Assembly: GCA_945952245.1 (NCBI GenBank)
Contig: CAMFHT010000004.1
Location: 1-40,485, forward strand
Length of the DNA: 40,485 nt
Direction of reading: 5' to 3'
Source of the DNA: an uncultured Rhizobium sp.
GTDB lineage: Bacteria > Pseudomonadota > Alphaproteobacteria > Rhizobiales > Rhizobiaceae
Shown: piece after piece, positions 31,681-40,267 of the stretch
How positions within the stretch are numbered: position 1 is the first letter of the stretch
Layout of the letters: every line of letters starts with the position of its first letter
Program-made: the position numbers and the translations under genes
The notes under the pieces: generated by a model
What the model saw: the letters and a program-made list of their open reading frames with translations, nothing else
The model's database searches: none
What the model was told of the DNA's origin: nothing

Positions 31681-32457
31681 TTGAGCGTGGAGCCAGAACA
31701 TCGGCGTACAGGGATTCTGGCCGCACTTGCAGTGGCCGGACGGGTGACCGTCAACGAACTTGCCGATCTCCTCGAGGTGTCGCGCGAAACGATCCGGCGC
31801 GATCTTGCCGAACTGGAAGAGGCGGGGCGCCTCAGAAAGGTGCATGGAGGGGCGGTTTCAGCGCCTCCGATACAATACGAATTCGGTCCGGAAAGCTCGT
31901 TTCAGGTGCGCATGCAGGAACATGCCGAAGCCAAGCGTCATATTGCCCGCACGGCTGCCGCCCTCCTGAAACCCGGCGATACGGTCTTCATCGATACCGG
32001 CAGCACGACGGTCGTCTTTGCGGAAGAGATAGCGCACAAGGCCGGTCTTACCGTCATCACCAATTCCGGCATCATTGCAGGGCTGGCTTCACGCGGAGAA
32101 GGGGCGAGAGTCATCCATCTCGGTGGTGAATATAGGGCCGACGGGGCGGAAACGGTTGGGCCGGTTACCGTCGAACAGATCGAACGCTACCAGGCCACCC
32201 ATGCGGTGCTGACCATTGCCGGTCTCACCGAATTCGGCGGGCAGGATGCGGATCCGGCGGAAGCGGAGATCGCCCGTGCCATGGCACGACGCAGCGGCGA
32301 GGTCATCCTTCTCGCCGATTCCAGCAAGTTCTGCCGGGGGTTTCCCTATACGGCGGTTGATCTTTCCCGCGTCACGAGGCTCGTGGCAAATGAGAGGCCG
32401 GAGGCGCGCTTAGCTGATGCGCTCCATGCTGCTGGGGTCGATGTCATCACCGGCTGA
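31681..32457 (+). CDS. DeoR/GlpR-family transcriptional regulator
   Basis: RRTGILAALAVAGRVTVNELADLLEVSRETIRRDLAELEEAGRLRKVHGGAV; TTG 31681 or GTG 31687 start. Confidence 0.9.
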   Translation: MSVEPEHRRTGILAALAVAGRVTVNELADLLEVSRETIRRDLAELEEAGRLRKVHGGAVSAPPIQYEFGPESSFQVRMQEHAEAKRHIARTAAALLKPGDTVFIDTGSTTVVFAEEIAHKAGLTVITNSGIIAGLASRGEGARVIHLGGEYRADGAETVGPVTVEQIERYQATHAVLTIAGLTEFGGQDADPAEAEIARAMARRSGEVILLADSSKFCRGFPYTAVDLSRVTRLVANERPEARLADALHAAGVDVITG

Positions 32458-32462
32458 TGCTC

Positions 32463-33464
32463 TCAGGAATGCTGTTCGAGCGGGAAGGTGAGGCTGTAGG
32501 TGATCTCTTCCTCGGTCAACCTGTACTCCGCCTCGCCGCCCACCGAAGCCGGCACCACATGTTCGAGCACCGTGCTGCCGAAGTGCTTTCCATAGCCCTG
32601 GCCGCGTGTGGTGATGTCCTTCCACGTCGCGTTGAACGGCTCGCGCCATGTAAATCGCAGCAATTCACGCTCGCCCTCCTGAAGCCGCCTGCAGGTGATC
32701 GCGATCGGCGCTTCCCGGCTTTCGAAGATCGTGCCATGCGTGCTCGCATTGACGAAAAGCTCATGCAGGGCCAGACCAAGGTGCAGCGTCACGTTCGGCG
32801 ACAGCAGCACATTGTCGCCTGTGACCTCGAAGAGCGGGCGGTTGTCGGAGACCAGCCGGTCGATCTGCTGGTGAACGACGTCGAAGAAGTACGCGCCACG
32901 CCAGCGCGAGGCGGTGATGAGATCCTGCGACTTCGAGAGTGCGTGCACGCGGTCACGGAATTTCTTCAGGAACTCCTGAAGCGTCTGGGAGTGGCGTGCC
33001 GTCTGGGAAGCAATGCTCTGCACCACGGCCAGCATGTTCTTGGAGCGATGGCTGCCTTCCCGCTGCAGAGAGGTCAGCATCTGCTCCTGATTGCGCAGCC
33101 TGGTCACGTCCTCGATGCGGGTCTGGTAAAAATACTGGCCCGACGCATCGCCGACCCGGCTGATCGTAAACAGGAAGACTTGTTCGCTGACGGTCACCTC
33201 CAGCGTGCGTTCGACGCCCGTCGTTTCCAGATTGTGCTTGAGAGAAGAAAGCTTGGCCGCGAGTTCCGGCCCGAAGATGCCGGCATCCGTGACCGCGCCC
33301 GCGAGTGCCGACTGCCAGCAATCGGGCAGGTTGGCGATCAGCTGGTATTCCCAGGCTTTGTCCTGCAGGAGAATAGAACTTGCTGACCCCGAGAGAGCCA
33401 GGGTCAGCAAGTCGTTTCGGCCCGCTCCGCCAGGCGCGGGCTGAATCCAAAGAGCGCGGGTCAT
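32463..33464 (-). CDS. HWE-family sensor histidine kinase adjacent to phyR
   Basis: PAS-like N-terminus, phosphoacceptor block REGSHRSKNMLAVVQSIASQTA, N-box ALHELFVNASTHGTI, W-x-E in FTWREP. 47 bp downstream of phyR, same strand. Confidence 0.85.
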   Translation of the reverse strand: MTRALWIQPAPGGAGRNDLLTLALSGSASSILLQDKAWEYQLIANLPDCWQSALAGAVTDAGIFGPELAAKLSSLKHNLETTGVERTLEVTVSEQVFLFTISRVGDASGQYFYQTRIEDVTRLRNQEQMLTSLQREGSHRSKNMLAVVQSIASQTARHSQTLQEFLKKFRDRVHALSKSQDLITASRWRGAYFFDVVHQQIDRLVSDNRPLFEVTGDNVLLSPNVTLHLGLALHELFVNASTHGTIFESREAPIAITCRRLQEGERELLRFTWREPFNATWKDITTRGQGYGKHFGSTVLEHVVPASVGGEAEYRLTEEEITYSLTFPLEQHS

Positions 33465-33511
33465 GTCACACTTCGCTCCTCTACCGGAACACGGTTACGC
33501 GATACGGTCGG

Positions 33512-34306
33512 TCAGGCGGGATTGGAGACACTCGCATTGAAGAACAGGGCCTGGCTGATCATCGCCTTCACCACGTCGGGGTTGAAGGGCTTGGTGACCA
33601 GGAAGGTCGGTTCCGGACGCTCGCCGGTCAGCAGGCGTTCCGGGAAGGCGGTGATGAAGATCACCGGAATGCTGGCTTCCTTGAGAATGTCGGAGATGGC
33701 GTCGAGGCCCGAGCTGCCGTCTGCGAGCTGGATGTCTGCAAGCACCATCTTCGGCTTGGTCTTGTGGAAGAGCTCGACCGCCTCCCGATGCGTGCGGGCG
33801 ATGCCGGTGACGAAATGGCCGAGCTCGTGCAGCATCTGCTCGATGTCCATCGCGATCAGAGGTTCGTCCTCGATGATCATGATGTCGGTGGCGATCTGCT
33901 CGGAAATCTCGCGGGAGGCGGCATCGAGCAGCGGCTTGACGCCGTCTTCGGTCACCTTCAGAATTTCGGCGGTTTCGCCAACGGTGAAACCCTCGACGGT
34001 GGTGAGCAGGAAGGCCTGCTTCGCCTTCGTCGGCAGCGATGCCAGATTGGCGGCAGCCCGCTTTTCCCATGCAAACGGCGAATCCATCTGGGGAATTTCT
34101 ATTTCAGCGGAACCAAATATAGTCGCGAAGAGTTGGTACAGAGCAACGCGGTCGCTCGACGCCTTCGGGAAGATGGAAATGTCAGCGATCAAGGCTTCCA
34201 ACGTCGCAGCGACATAGGCGTCCCCTGATGTCTGGGAACCGGTCACGCTACGGGCATATCGACGAAGGAGAGGTAGATGGGCGGCTATTCGAACCGATAG
34301 AGACAT
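33512..34306 (-). CDS. phyR: PhyR-type general stress response regulator (sigma-like domain + receiver)
   Basis: N-terminal sigma-like domain (LPTKAKQAFLLTTVEGFTVGETAEILKVTEDGVKPLLDAASREI) followed by receiver IMIIEDEPLIAMDIEQMLHELGH...VLADIQLADGSSG. Confidence 0.95.
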   Translation of the reverse strand: MSLSVRIAAHLPLLRRYARSVTGSQTSGDAYVAATLEALIADISIFPKASSDRVALYQLFATIFGSAEIEIPQMDSPFAWEKRAAANLASLPTKAKQAFLLTTVEGFTVGETAEILKVTEDGVKPLLDAASREISEQIATDIMIIEDEPLIAMDIEQMLHELGHFVTGIARTHREAVELFHKTKPKMVLADIQLADGSSGLDAISDILKEASIPVIFITAFPERLLTGERPEPTFLVTKPFNPDVVKAMISQALFFNASVSNPA

Positions 34307-34353
34307 ATTGATGCTTTCCAGTTGCGTCGGTGTTAACCCCGACCGACATCCAA

Positions 34354-34378
34354 AACGCGCCGCGAAAAAATAAGTTCC
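34354..34378 (-). promoter_or_regulatory. EcfG-type promoter of phyR: GGAAC-N16-CGTT
   Basis: Minus strand GGAACTTATTTTTTCGCGGCGCGTT, 48 bp upstream of the phyR start. Confidence 0.85.
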
Positions 34379-34386
34379 GTGGGTGT

Positions 34387-34411
34387 GGAACTTTTTCTTG
34401 TGCGCGGCATT
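34387..34411 (+). promoter_or_regulatory. EcfG-type promoter of nepR-ecfG: GGAAC-N16-CATT (one mismatch)
   Basis: Plus strand GGAACTTTTTCTTGTGCGCGGCATT, 36 bp upstream of the nepR ATG; -35 elements of the two promoters are 8 bp apart, back to back. Confidence 0.65.
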
Positions 34412-34446
34412 TAACCCGCAACGAACAATACAGGTCGCACCACATC

Positions 34447-34650
34447 ATGCACGAAAATCCCAAAGAGGCTGATGAAAATGTTCCAGCGCATGCGGAATCT
34501 CACCTCATAGACCCCAACTCACTGGTGTCCCGGGTCCTCCGGGAACTTTACGACAGCGTCCAGAATGAGGCCATTCCGGACCGCTTTCTGGACCTTCTGG
34601 AAAAACTCGATATGGCGGAAAGCGCTGCCAAGACGGTCGATAGCCAATGA
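34447..34650 (+). CDS. nepR: NepR-type anti-sigma factor
   Basis: 67 aa; SLVSRVLRELYDSVQNEAIPDRFLDLLEKLD is the conserved NepR core; located between phyR and ecfG. Confidence 0.93.
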   Translation: MHENPKEADENVPAHAESHLIDPNSLVSRVLRELYDSVQNEAIPDRFLDLLEKLDMAESAAKTVDSQ

Positions 34651-35222
34651 ATGAAACCAGTGAATCCGACCAGCGCCGTTTCAAGCGGGAGCTGCTGGCA
34701 GCCTTGCCCAATCTCCGCGCCTTCGCCGTGTCGCTCGTCGGGCGCCATGACCGCGCGGACGATCTGGTCCAGGATACGATCATGAAGGCCTGGGCAAAGC
34801 AGGAGAGCTTCGAGATCGGCACGAACATCAAGGCCTGGCTGATCAAGATCCTCTTGAACAGCTTCTACAGCCAGATGCGCAAGAACGGCCGCGAGGTGCA
34901 GGACAGCGACGGCATCCTGACGGAGCGCCTCTCCGTGCATCCCGCCCAGCACGGCGCGCTCGATCTCCAGGACTTCCGCAATGCGCTGAACACGCTGCCG
35001 CCGGACCAGAGGGAAGCCATCATTCTCGTCGGGGCTTCCGGTTTTTCCTATGAAGAAGCGGCAGAAATCTGCAATTGCGCCGTCGGCACGATCAAGAGCC
35101 GCGTCAGCCGCGCCCGCCAGCGCCTCCAGGAAATTCTCGGCGTCACGGGCGAGGGCGATTTCGGCCCCGATGCTGCCTCCACCGCCGTGACATCCCGCCC
35201 CGTCACCAGCACCAGCTTCTGA
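34647..35222 (+). CDS. ecfG: EcfG-type ECF sigma factor (general stress response)
   Basis: Sigma region 2 (RAFAVSLVGRHDRADDLVQDTIMKAWAKQESFEIGTNIKAWLIKILLNSFYSQ) and region 4 (TLPPDQREAIILVGASGFSYEEAAEICNCAVGTIKSRVSRARQRL); ATGA overlap with nepR. Confidence 0.95.
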   Translation: MNETSESDQRRFKRELLAALPNLRAFAVSLVGRHDRADDLVQDTIMKAWAKQESFEIGTNIKAWLIKILLNSFYSQMRKNGREVQDSDGILTERLSVHPAQHGALDLQDFRNALNTLPPDQREAIILVGASGFSYEEAAEICNCAVGTIKSRVSRARQRLQEILGVTGEGDFGPDAASTAVTSRPVTSTSF

Positions 35223-35258
35223 CGGCCAGATATTCCGAAATAGCCATGAGAACTCATC

Positions 35259-35299
35259 CGCCCGGCGCGGACGCAGGATAACTGCGTCCGCGCCGGGCG
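35259..35299. terminator. Perfect 18-bp stem hairpin between convergent ecfG and hybrid kinase genes, probable bidirectional terminator
   Basis: CGCCCGGCGCGGACGCAG-GATAA-CTGCGTCCGCGCCGGGCG, flanked by an outer dyad CCAGATAT (35226-35233) / ATATCTGG (35302-35309). Confidence 0.75.
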
Positions 35300-35319
35300 T
35301 TATATCTGGTAAGGCCTAT

Positions 35320-38300
35320 TCACGCGACTGGCTGCAACAGGTCAGCGAGCGCGCCGAGTAGAACTGTGTCCGCAAACGGTTTCGTCACCTGTCGCGTCGG
35401 GCCGGCCGGCAGGTTCTCGACCTGCACGTGACCGGTAGCGAAAAGAAGCGGCAGGGCAGGGCGCATTTCGCGCGCCCGGTTGGCAAGCTCCACGCCCGTC
35501 ATGTCCGGCAGCCCGAAATCGGCCATCAGCACGTCGACCCGGTATTGCCGGAGTAGCGAAAGCGCCTCGGACCCGGACCCGGCTTCGAGCACCGTATAGC
35601 CCTCGTCCTCGAGGATTTCGGCAGTCGTCAGCCGGATCAGGTAATCGTCTTCGCAGAGAAGCACCACCGGCCCGCTTGCCGACACGCCGGCATTGGCGAT
35701 GTTGTCAGGCAGTGCCGCCGTGCTCGGCGCCAGCCCCTCAGGATTTGCCTCTTCGCTTCCTGCGCCGGTCTTTCCCGCGTTGTCGAGGGCGACCCTGATC
35801 TTCCGCGCCAGCGCCTCACGGGAATAGGGTTTGGCAAGGAGCTCGATGCCTTGTTCCTCCGGCATTTTAACGCCCGACCCATCCGCATAGCCCGAGGTAA
35901 AGAGCACGGCAATGTCAGGCTGATACTGCCGTGCGCGCCGAACCAGATCGTCGCTTTTCAAGGCGCCGGGCATGATCATGTCGCTGAACAGAAGATCGAT
36001 CCGCGCGCCGGATTCCAGCACCGTCAGTGCGCCTGGCCCGTCCTTCGCCCGCAGCACGCGGTAGCCGAGGTCCGAAAGCGTCGCCACGACCGTGTCCCTT
36101 ACAGCATCGTCGTCTTCGGCCACGAGAATGGTCTCGCTCCCGCCCCGGATCGGCGGCGGCGCGCTCTCGCTCGCCGTCTCGGCGTCTTCTCCGCCCGCAG
36201 CCCGCGGCAGATACATGCGGATCGTCGTTCCCTGTCCAGGCTGGCTTTCGATGATGACGTGACCGCCGGACTGCTTGACGAAGCCATAGACCATGGAAAG
36301 GCCGAGACCTGTGCCCTTGCCCTCCGGTTTCGTGGTGAAGAACGGCTCGAACACCTTTTCCATCACCTCCTGGCTCATGCCGCAGCCCGAATCTTTCACC
36401 GCAATCATCACGTACTGGCCCGCCGTAAGGTCTACGCGATGGTTGACGGAATAGGCGTCGATCAGCACGTTACGGACCTCGATCACCACATGGCCGCTAT
36501 CGTCCATGGCGTCGCGGGCGTTGATCGCGAGGTTCAGGATTGCGTTCTCGACATTGCCGGGATCGATCTCCGTGCTCCAAAGATTGTCCTCGATGACGGT
36601 TTCGACCGTCACCGCCTCGCCGAGCGCCCGGTGCAGGATGTCGTCCATATTGTTGATGAGCCGGCCAATGTTGATGACCTTCGGCGCGAGTGGCTGGCGT
36701 CGCCCGAAGGCGAGCAGCTGCGAAGCAAGCTTGGCACCGCGCGTTACCCCCTTGATGGCGTTCTGCAGGCGCTCCTCGAGTTTCGGGTGGCCGGCCATAT
36801 CCTTGGCGATCAGGTGCAGGTTACCGCTGATGACCTGCAGCAGATTGTTGAAATCATGGGCGATGCCGCCGGTGAGGTTGCCGATCGCCTCCATCTTCTG
36901 GCTCTGGCGCAGCGCATCCTGCGTCCGCAAGAGCTCGGCCGTCCTGGCTTCCACCCGCTGCTCCAGCGTCGCGGCGAGATCTGCAAGCGCGGCCTCGGCG
37001 CTCTTCTGGTCGTCGATGTCAGTGTTCGTGCCGATCCACCGCTTGATGTCCCCCATCCGGTTGCGGACCGGAACCGCACGCACGATGTGCCAGCGGTAGA
37101 CACCATCGCGCCGACGTAGGCGCAGCTCGCCCTTGTAGAGATGGCCATGCTCGACCGCGGCCTCCCAGGACTCGACGATCCGTGACAGGTCGTCCGGGTG
37201 CACCATGCGCGACCAGTTCTCGCCATCGAGCGAGCCCTTTGGAAGCCCGGCAAAGTCATAGGCCCGCTCGTTGAACCAGTCGATCTCGCCATTGCCGCGC
37301 GCGGTCCAGACGTGGTTCGGCATGGATTGTGCGAGAAGACGGAACTTTGCCTCGCTTTCGAGGATCGTCTGCTCTGCCTTCTTGCGGGCGGTAACGTCGA
37401 GCATCAGCACGGCGAACCGGTCGTTGTCGACCCGATGCACCCGCGCCTCGTACCAGCGGCCTTCCGGTGCCTTCATCTGCCATTCGAAGTCGGCGGCCTC
37501 GCCGGTCTGCAGCACCTGCGCGAAGGTGTCGATGACTGGGGGGCCGAGATCCGGCAAGGCCTCCGCCGCCGCAAGCGGTCTGCCATCGCCAGAAGGCATG
37601 ATACCTGCCTGCTGTGCAAAGGCCGGATTGTACTCCTCGATCCGGAAGTTGACGACACGACCAGTCCCGTCCCGGATGGCGTCGCCAATGAAGAAGCCTT
37701 CCTGCATCTGTTCGAACAGGTTCCGCCAGCGGCTTTCATGCTCGATCATCTGCCGCTCCGCATGCTTGCGGGCCGTAATGTCGTAGCACACGCCGACGAA
37801 GCGCCGGATGTCGCTGTCCGGCGCCGTCACTTCCTCGCCGCGCCGGGCGATCCAGTGGGTCTCTCCCGTGTGCGGATCGATGCGGCGGTATTCGATATAG
37901 TCGAGCGGATTGGTCTCGTTGTACTTCTGCAGCTTCTCGATCATCCGCATACGGTCGTCTGGATGGAGGAGCTGCAGGAGCTTCGTATCCGTGACGGGTT
38001 CGTCGGGACCAAGCCCCCAGATCTGGCGGAACTCCTCCGAAGCCAGCATGTGCCCGGTTTCCGGAAACCATTCGAACGTGCCGATGCCGCCGATCGCCTG
38101 CGCGATCCTCAGCCGCTGCTGAAGACGCGCGGACTCGGTGGTATCGCGGATAATGGCGAGTGCGCCATGGATCGTGCCGTTCTCGTCGAGCAGCGGGCTG
38201 AAGTCGAGCGAAAGAAAATAGTCCTGCCGCTTCCCGTCCCTTTCGACCCGGTGTGGCCTGTCCTGGTAGGACAGGCTCCGCCCCTCGAAGATGGACGTCA

Positions 38301-38610
38301 TGACTTTCTCGTAGAAGCCGGCCAGCTCCGGCCAGCTCGCCGAGATTGGTTCTCCCGCAACAGCGGGATGGCGGTCACCCGCGAGAGGGCGGAAGGCATC
38401 GTTGTAGATAACCTTGGCATTCCGTCCCCAGAGGATCATCATCGGAACCGACGTCCCCAGCAGCAGTGCCGAACTGGACTTTAGCAGCGGGTGCCAGCTG
38501 TCCCTCGGTCCTATTCCTGTCCTCGACCAGTCGAGGCGCGAAACGGGAGGCTCCACCGGCCCCTTCTCCCCCGTGTGATCCGGGTCGGGCGGTGTCATCT
38601 TGAAATTCAT
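35320..38610 (-). CDS. Multi-PAS hybrid sensor histidine kinase with two C-terminal receiver domains
   Basis: Several PAS/PAC repeats, HisKA block MEAIGNLTGGIAHDFNNLLQ, HATPase GKGTGLGLSMVYGFVKQSGG, receivers ILVAEDDDAVRDTV...LFSDMIMPG and VLLCEDDYLIRLTT...LMADFGLPD. Start at MNFKMTPPD (38610) or MTPPD (38598). Confidence 0.9.
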   Translation of the reverse strand: MNFKMTPPDPDHTGEKGPVEPPVSRLDWSRTGIGPRDSWHPLLKSSSALLLGTSVPMMILWGRNAKVIYNDAFRPLAGDRHPAVAGEPISASWPELAGFYEKVMTSIFEGRSLSYQDRPHRVERDGKRQDYFLSLDFSPLLDENGTIHGALAIIRDTTESARLQQRLRIAQAIGGIGTFEWFPETGHMLASEEFRQIWGLGPDEPVTDTKLLQLLHPDDRMRMIEKLQKYNETNPLDYIEYRRIDPHTGETHWIARRGEEVTAPDSDIRRFVGVCYDITARKHAERQMIEHESRWRNLFEQMQEGFFIGDAIRDGTGRVVNFRIEEYNPAFAQQAGIMPSGDGRPLAAAEALPDLGPPVIDTFAQVLQTGEAADFEWQMKAPEGRWYEARVHRVDNDRFAVLMLDVTARKKAEQTILESEAKFRLLAQSMPNHVWTARGNGEIDWFNERAYDFAGLPKGSLDGENWSRMVHPDDLSRIVESWEAAVEHGHLYKGELRLRRRDGVYRWHIVRAVPVRNRMGDIKRWIGTNTDIDDQKSAEAALADLAATLEQRVEARTAELLRTQDALRQSQKMEAIGNLTGGIAHDFNNLLQVISGNLHLIAKDMAGHPKLEERLQNAIKGVTRGAKLASQLLAFGRRQPLAPKVINIGRLINNMDDILHRALGEAVTVETVIEDNLWSTEIDPGNVENAILNLAINARDAMDDSGHVVIEVRNVLIDAYSVNHRVDLTAGQYVMIAVKDSGCGMSQEVMEKVFEPFFTTKPEGKGTGLGLSMVYGFVKQSGGHVIIESQPGQGTTIRMYLPRAAGGEDAETASESAPPPIRGGSETILVAEDDDAVRDTVVATLSDLGYRVLRAKDGPGALTVLESGARIDLLFSDMIMPGALKSDDLVRRARQYQPDIAVLFTSGYADGSGVKMPEEQGIELLAKPYSREALARKIRVALDNAGKTGAGSEEANPEGLAPSTAALPDNIANAGVSASGPVVLLCEDDYLIRLTTAEILEDEGYTVLEAGSGSEALSLLRQYRVDVLMADFGLPDMTGVELANRAREMRPALPLLFATGHVQVENLPAGPTRQVTKPFADTVLLGALADLLQPVA

Positions 38611-38653
38611 TGAGGCAAGCCTTCCCCCGGCTGAAGTCACAATTTTGGAAGTG

Positions 38654-38678
38654 AACGCACGAGGCGCGCTAAGGTTCC
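38654..38678 (-). promoter_or_regulatory. EcfG-type promoter of the hybrid kinase: GGAAC-N16-CGTT
   Basis: Minus strand GGAACCTTAGCGCGCCTCGTGCGTT, 44 bp upstream of the kinase start. Confidence 0.8.
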
Positions 38679-38727
38679 CGACCGACCCCGACATTTTCGC
38701 TGCGTCGAATTGTGCCTCTCATCTCCC

Positions 38728-38753
38728 GGAACCGCAGCGACGCGCAGCGCGTT
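38728..38753 (+). promoter_or_regulatory. EcfG-type promoter of the BON-protein operon: GGAAC-N17-CGTT
   Basis: Plus strand GGAACCGCAGCGACGCGCAGCGCGTT, 53 bp upstream of the BON gene ATG. Confidence 0.78.
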
Positions 38754-38805
38754 TTCGCCCGGGCCTCCTTTGTGGCCCTGTACCAGGGCGGAAGGGACGA
38801 AGACG

Positions 38806-39081
38806 ATGATTTTCAAGGAAAGAAGCTTTCGCGGTGAGATCCCTCTCGACGAAACCATGAAGACCACGCCCAGCGCAGAGGCCGATCTCGAGACGAGTGC
38901 GGCTGAATTCCTGGCCTCGCTTGGCGCGCTCGACGTGACGCAGGTCTCCGTCGTCGCGATCGATGGCGGTCTCGTCCTTTCCGGCTTCGTGCCGTCGGAG
39001 CACGAGGCTGTGGGTGTGGAGGCATCGCTCAAGGAGCACTTTCCGGAGGTTGCGGTCGAGAATCGGCTGCAGGTTGGCTAG
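38806..39081 (+). CDS. BON domain-containing protein
   Basis: Short protein with LDVTQVSVVAIDGGLVLSGFVPSEHEAVGVEASLKEHFPEVAVENRLQV, typical BON domain. Confidence 0.75.
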   Translation: MIFKERSFRGEIPLDETMKTTPSAEADLETSAAEFLASLGALDVTQVSVVAIDGGLVLSGFVPSEHEAVGVEASLKEHFPEVAVENRLQVG

Positions 39082-39082
39082 C

Positions 39083-39697
39083 ATGTCTGCGACAGAAGCC
39101 CGCGATGTCAGGGCTTTCTGTAGCCGCGATGCCGTCAGCGTCGCCCGTGACCTCATCGGCTGCTCGCTCCTCTTTGCGGGTGCGGGTGGACGGATCGTGG
39201 AAACGGAAGCCTATACGGTGGATGATCCCGCTTCCCACAGCTTCCGCGGGATGACGTCCGCCAACGCCGCCATGTTCGGGCCGCCCGGCACCAGCTACGT
39301 CTACCGCATCTACGGCCTGCACCAATGTCTCAACGTGGTGTGTGCGGGGGCGAGCGCCGTCCTCATCCGGGCGCTCGAGCCGACCGAAGGCGTGGCTGAA
39401 ATGTCGGCGCGCCGCGGACCGGTGCCTGTGACAAGGCTCTGCCGCGGTCCCGGCAACCTCTGCGCGGCCCTTGGCGTCAACCTCGGTCACAACGGCCTGC
39501 CGCTCGATGCGTTTCCGTTTCATCTTGCTCCAGGCGAAGGACCTGACGTCGAACTGATCGAAGGGCCGCGAATCGGGATTTCCAGGAACACCGATATAGC
39601 CTGGCGCTTCGGCCTCGCCGGATCGGCGTGCCTAAGCCGCCCGTTTCCCCAAACACGCAGCAGATCCCTCAGAATTAGGGAAGGAACTCCATCATGA
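39083..39697 (+). CDS. 3-methyladenine DNA glycosylase (AAG/MPG family)
   Basis: ARDLIGCSLLF...GRIVETEAYTVDDPASHSFRGMTSANAAMFGPPGTSYVYRIYGLHQCLNVV and CRGPGNLCAALGV. Confidence 0.94.
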   Translation: MSATEARDVRAFCSRDAVSVARDLIGCSLLFAGAGGRIVETEAYTVDDPASHSFRGMTSANAAMFGPPGTSYVYRIYGLHQCLNVVCAGASAVLIRALEPTEGVAEMSARRGPVPVTRLCRGPGNLCAALGVNLGHNGLPLDAFPFHLAPGEGPDVELIEGPRIGISRNTDIAWRFGLAGSACLSRPFPQTRSRSLRIREGTPS

Positions 39698-40155
39698 GTA
39701 CCCATCAGACCGCCACTGGCGACAGGAAATCAAGGGTCAACTACTTCGTCCTTTTCTCCACCGCCGTGTCCGATTGGGCCGGCAAACCGATCACCTTCGC
39801 GCTCGCAGTTGCGGGCATCCTGGTCTGGGCGATCCTCGGGCCCTTTCTCAACTACTCGGAAAGCTGGCAGCTGGTGGTCAACACTGCAACCACCATCATC
39901 ACATTCCTGATGATTTTCGTGCTGCAGAATTCTCAGAACCGCGACGCCAAGGCGCTTCAGGTGAAGCTCGACGAGCTGATCCTCACCAATGCGCGGGCGG
40001 AGAACTGCTACATCGGCGCCGAGGCGCTCGATGAACCGGAACTGCGCCGCCTGCGCGAAATGCTGGATGCCAAGCTGAAGGCGGTGGAGGACGCCGTGCG
40101 CAACGACGAGAACCCGCAGCCCGAGATCGACGAGATCAAGCAAATGGTCCGCTGA
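39694..40155 (+). CDS. Low-affinity iron permease-like small membrane protein
   Basis: VSDWAGKPITFALAVAGILVWAILGPFLNYSESWQLVVNTATTIITFLMIFVLQNSQNRDAKALQVKLDELI is characteristic of the family. Confidence 0.88.
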   Translation: MSTHQTATGDRKSRVNYFVLFSTAVSDWAGKPITFALAVAGILVWAILGPFLNYSESWQLVVNTATTIITFLMIFVLQNSQNRDAKALQVKLDELILTNARAENCYIGAEALDEPELRRLREMLDAKLKAVEDAVRNDENPQPEIDEIKQMVR

Positions 40156-40190
40156 GGTGTTTTCAGGCCGTTTTCGCGAGCAAAAACCGA

Positions 40191-40216
40191 GGAACCTTTC
40201 ATGGCGCCGATTGGTT
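40191..40216 (+). promoter_or_regulatory. Candidate EcfG-type promoter GGAAC-N17-GGTT (one mismatch)
   Basis: 52 bp upstream of the ATG at 40268. Confidence 0.5.
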
Positions 40217-40267
40217 TAGCTCCCGGAACGGCTCGCTGAAGGAGCCCTGACAAGAAGTGAGGACATC

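Noticed and set aside
39582-39611. Possible EcfG promoter (GGAAC at about 39583) inside the DNA glycosylase gene
   Set aside because: No CGTT-like -10 at 16-17 nt spacing.
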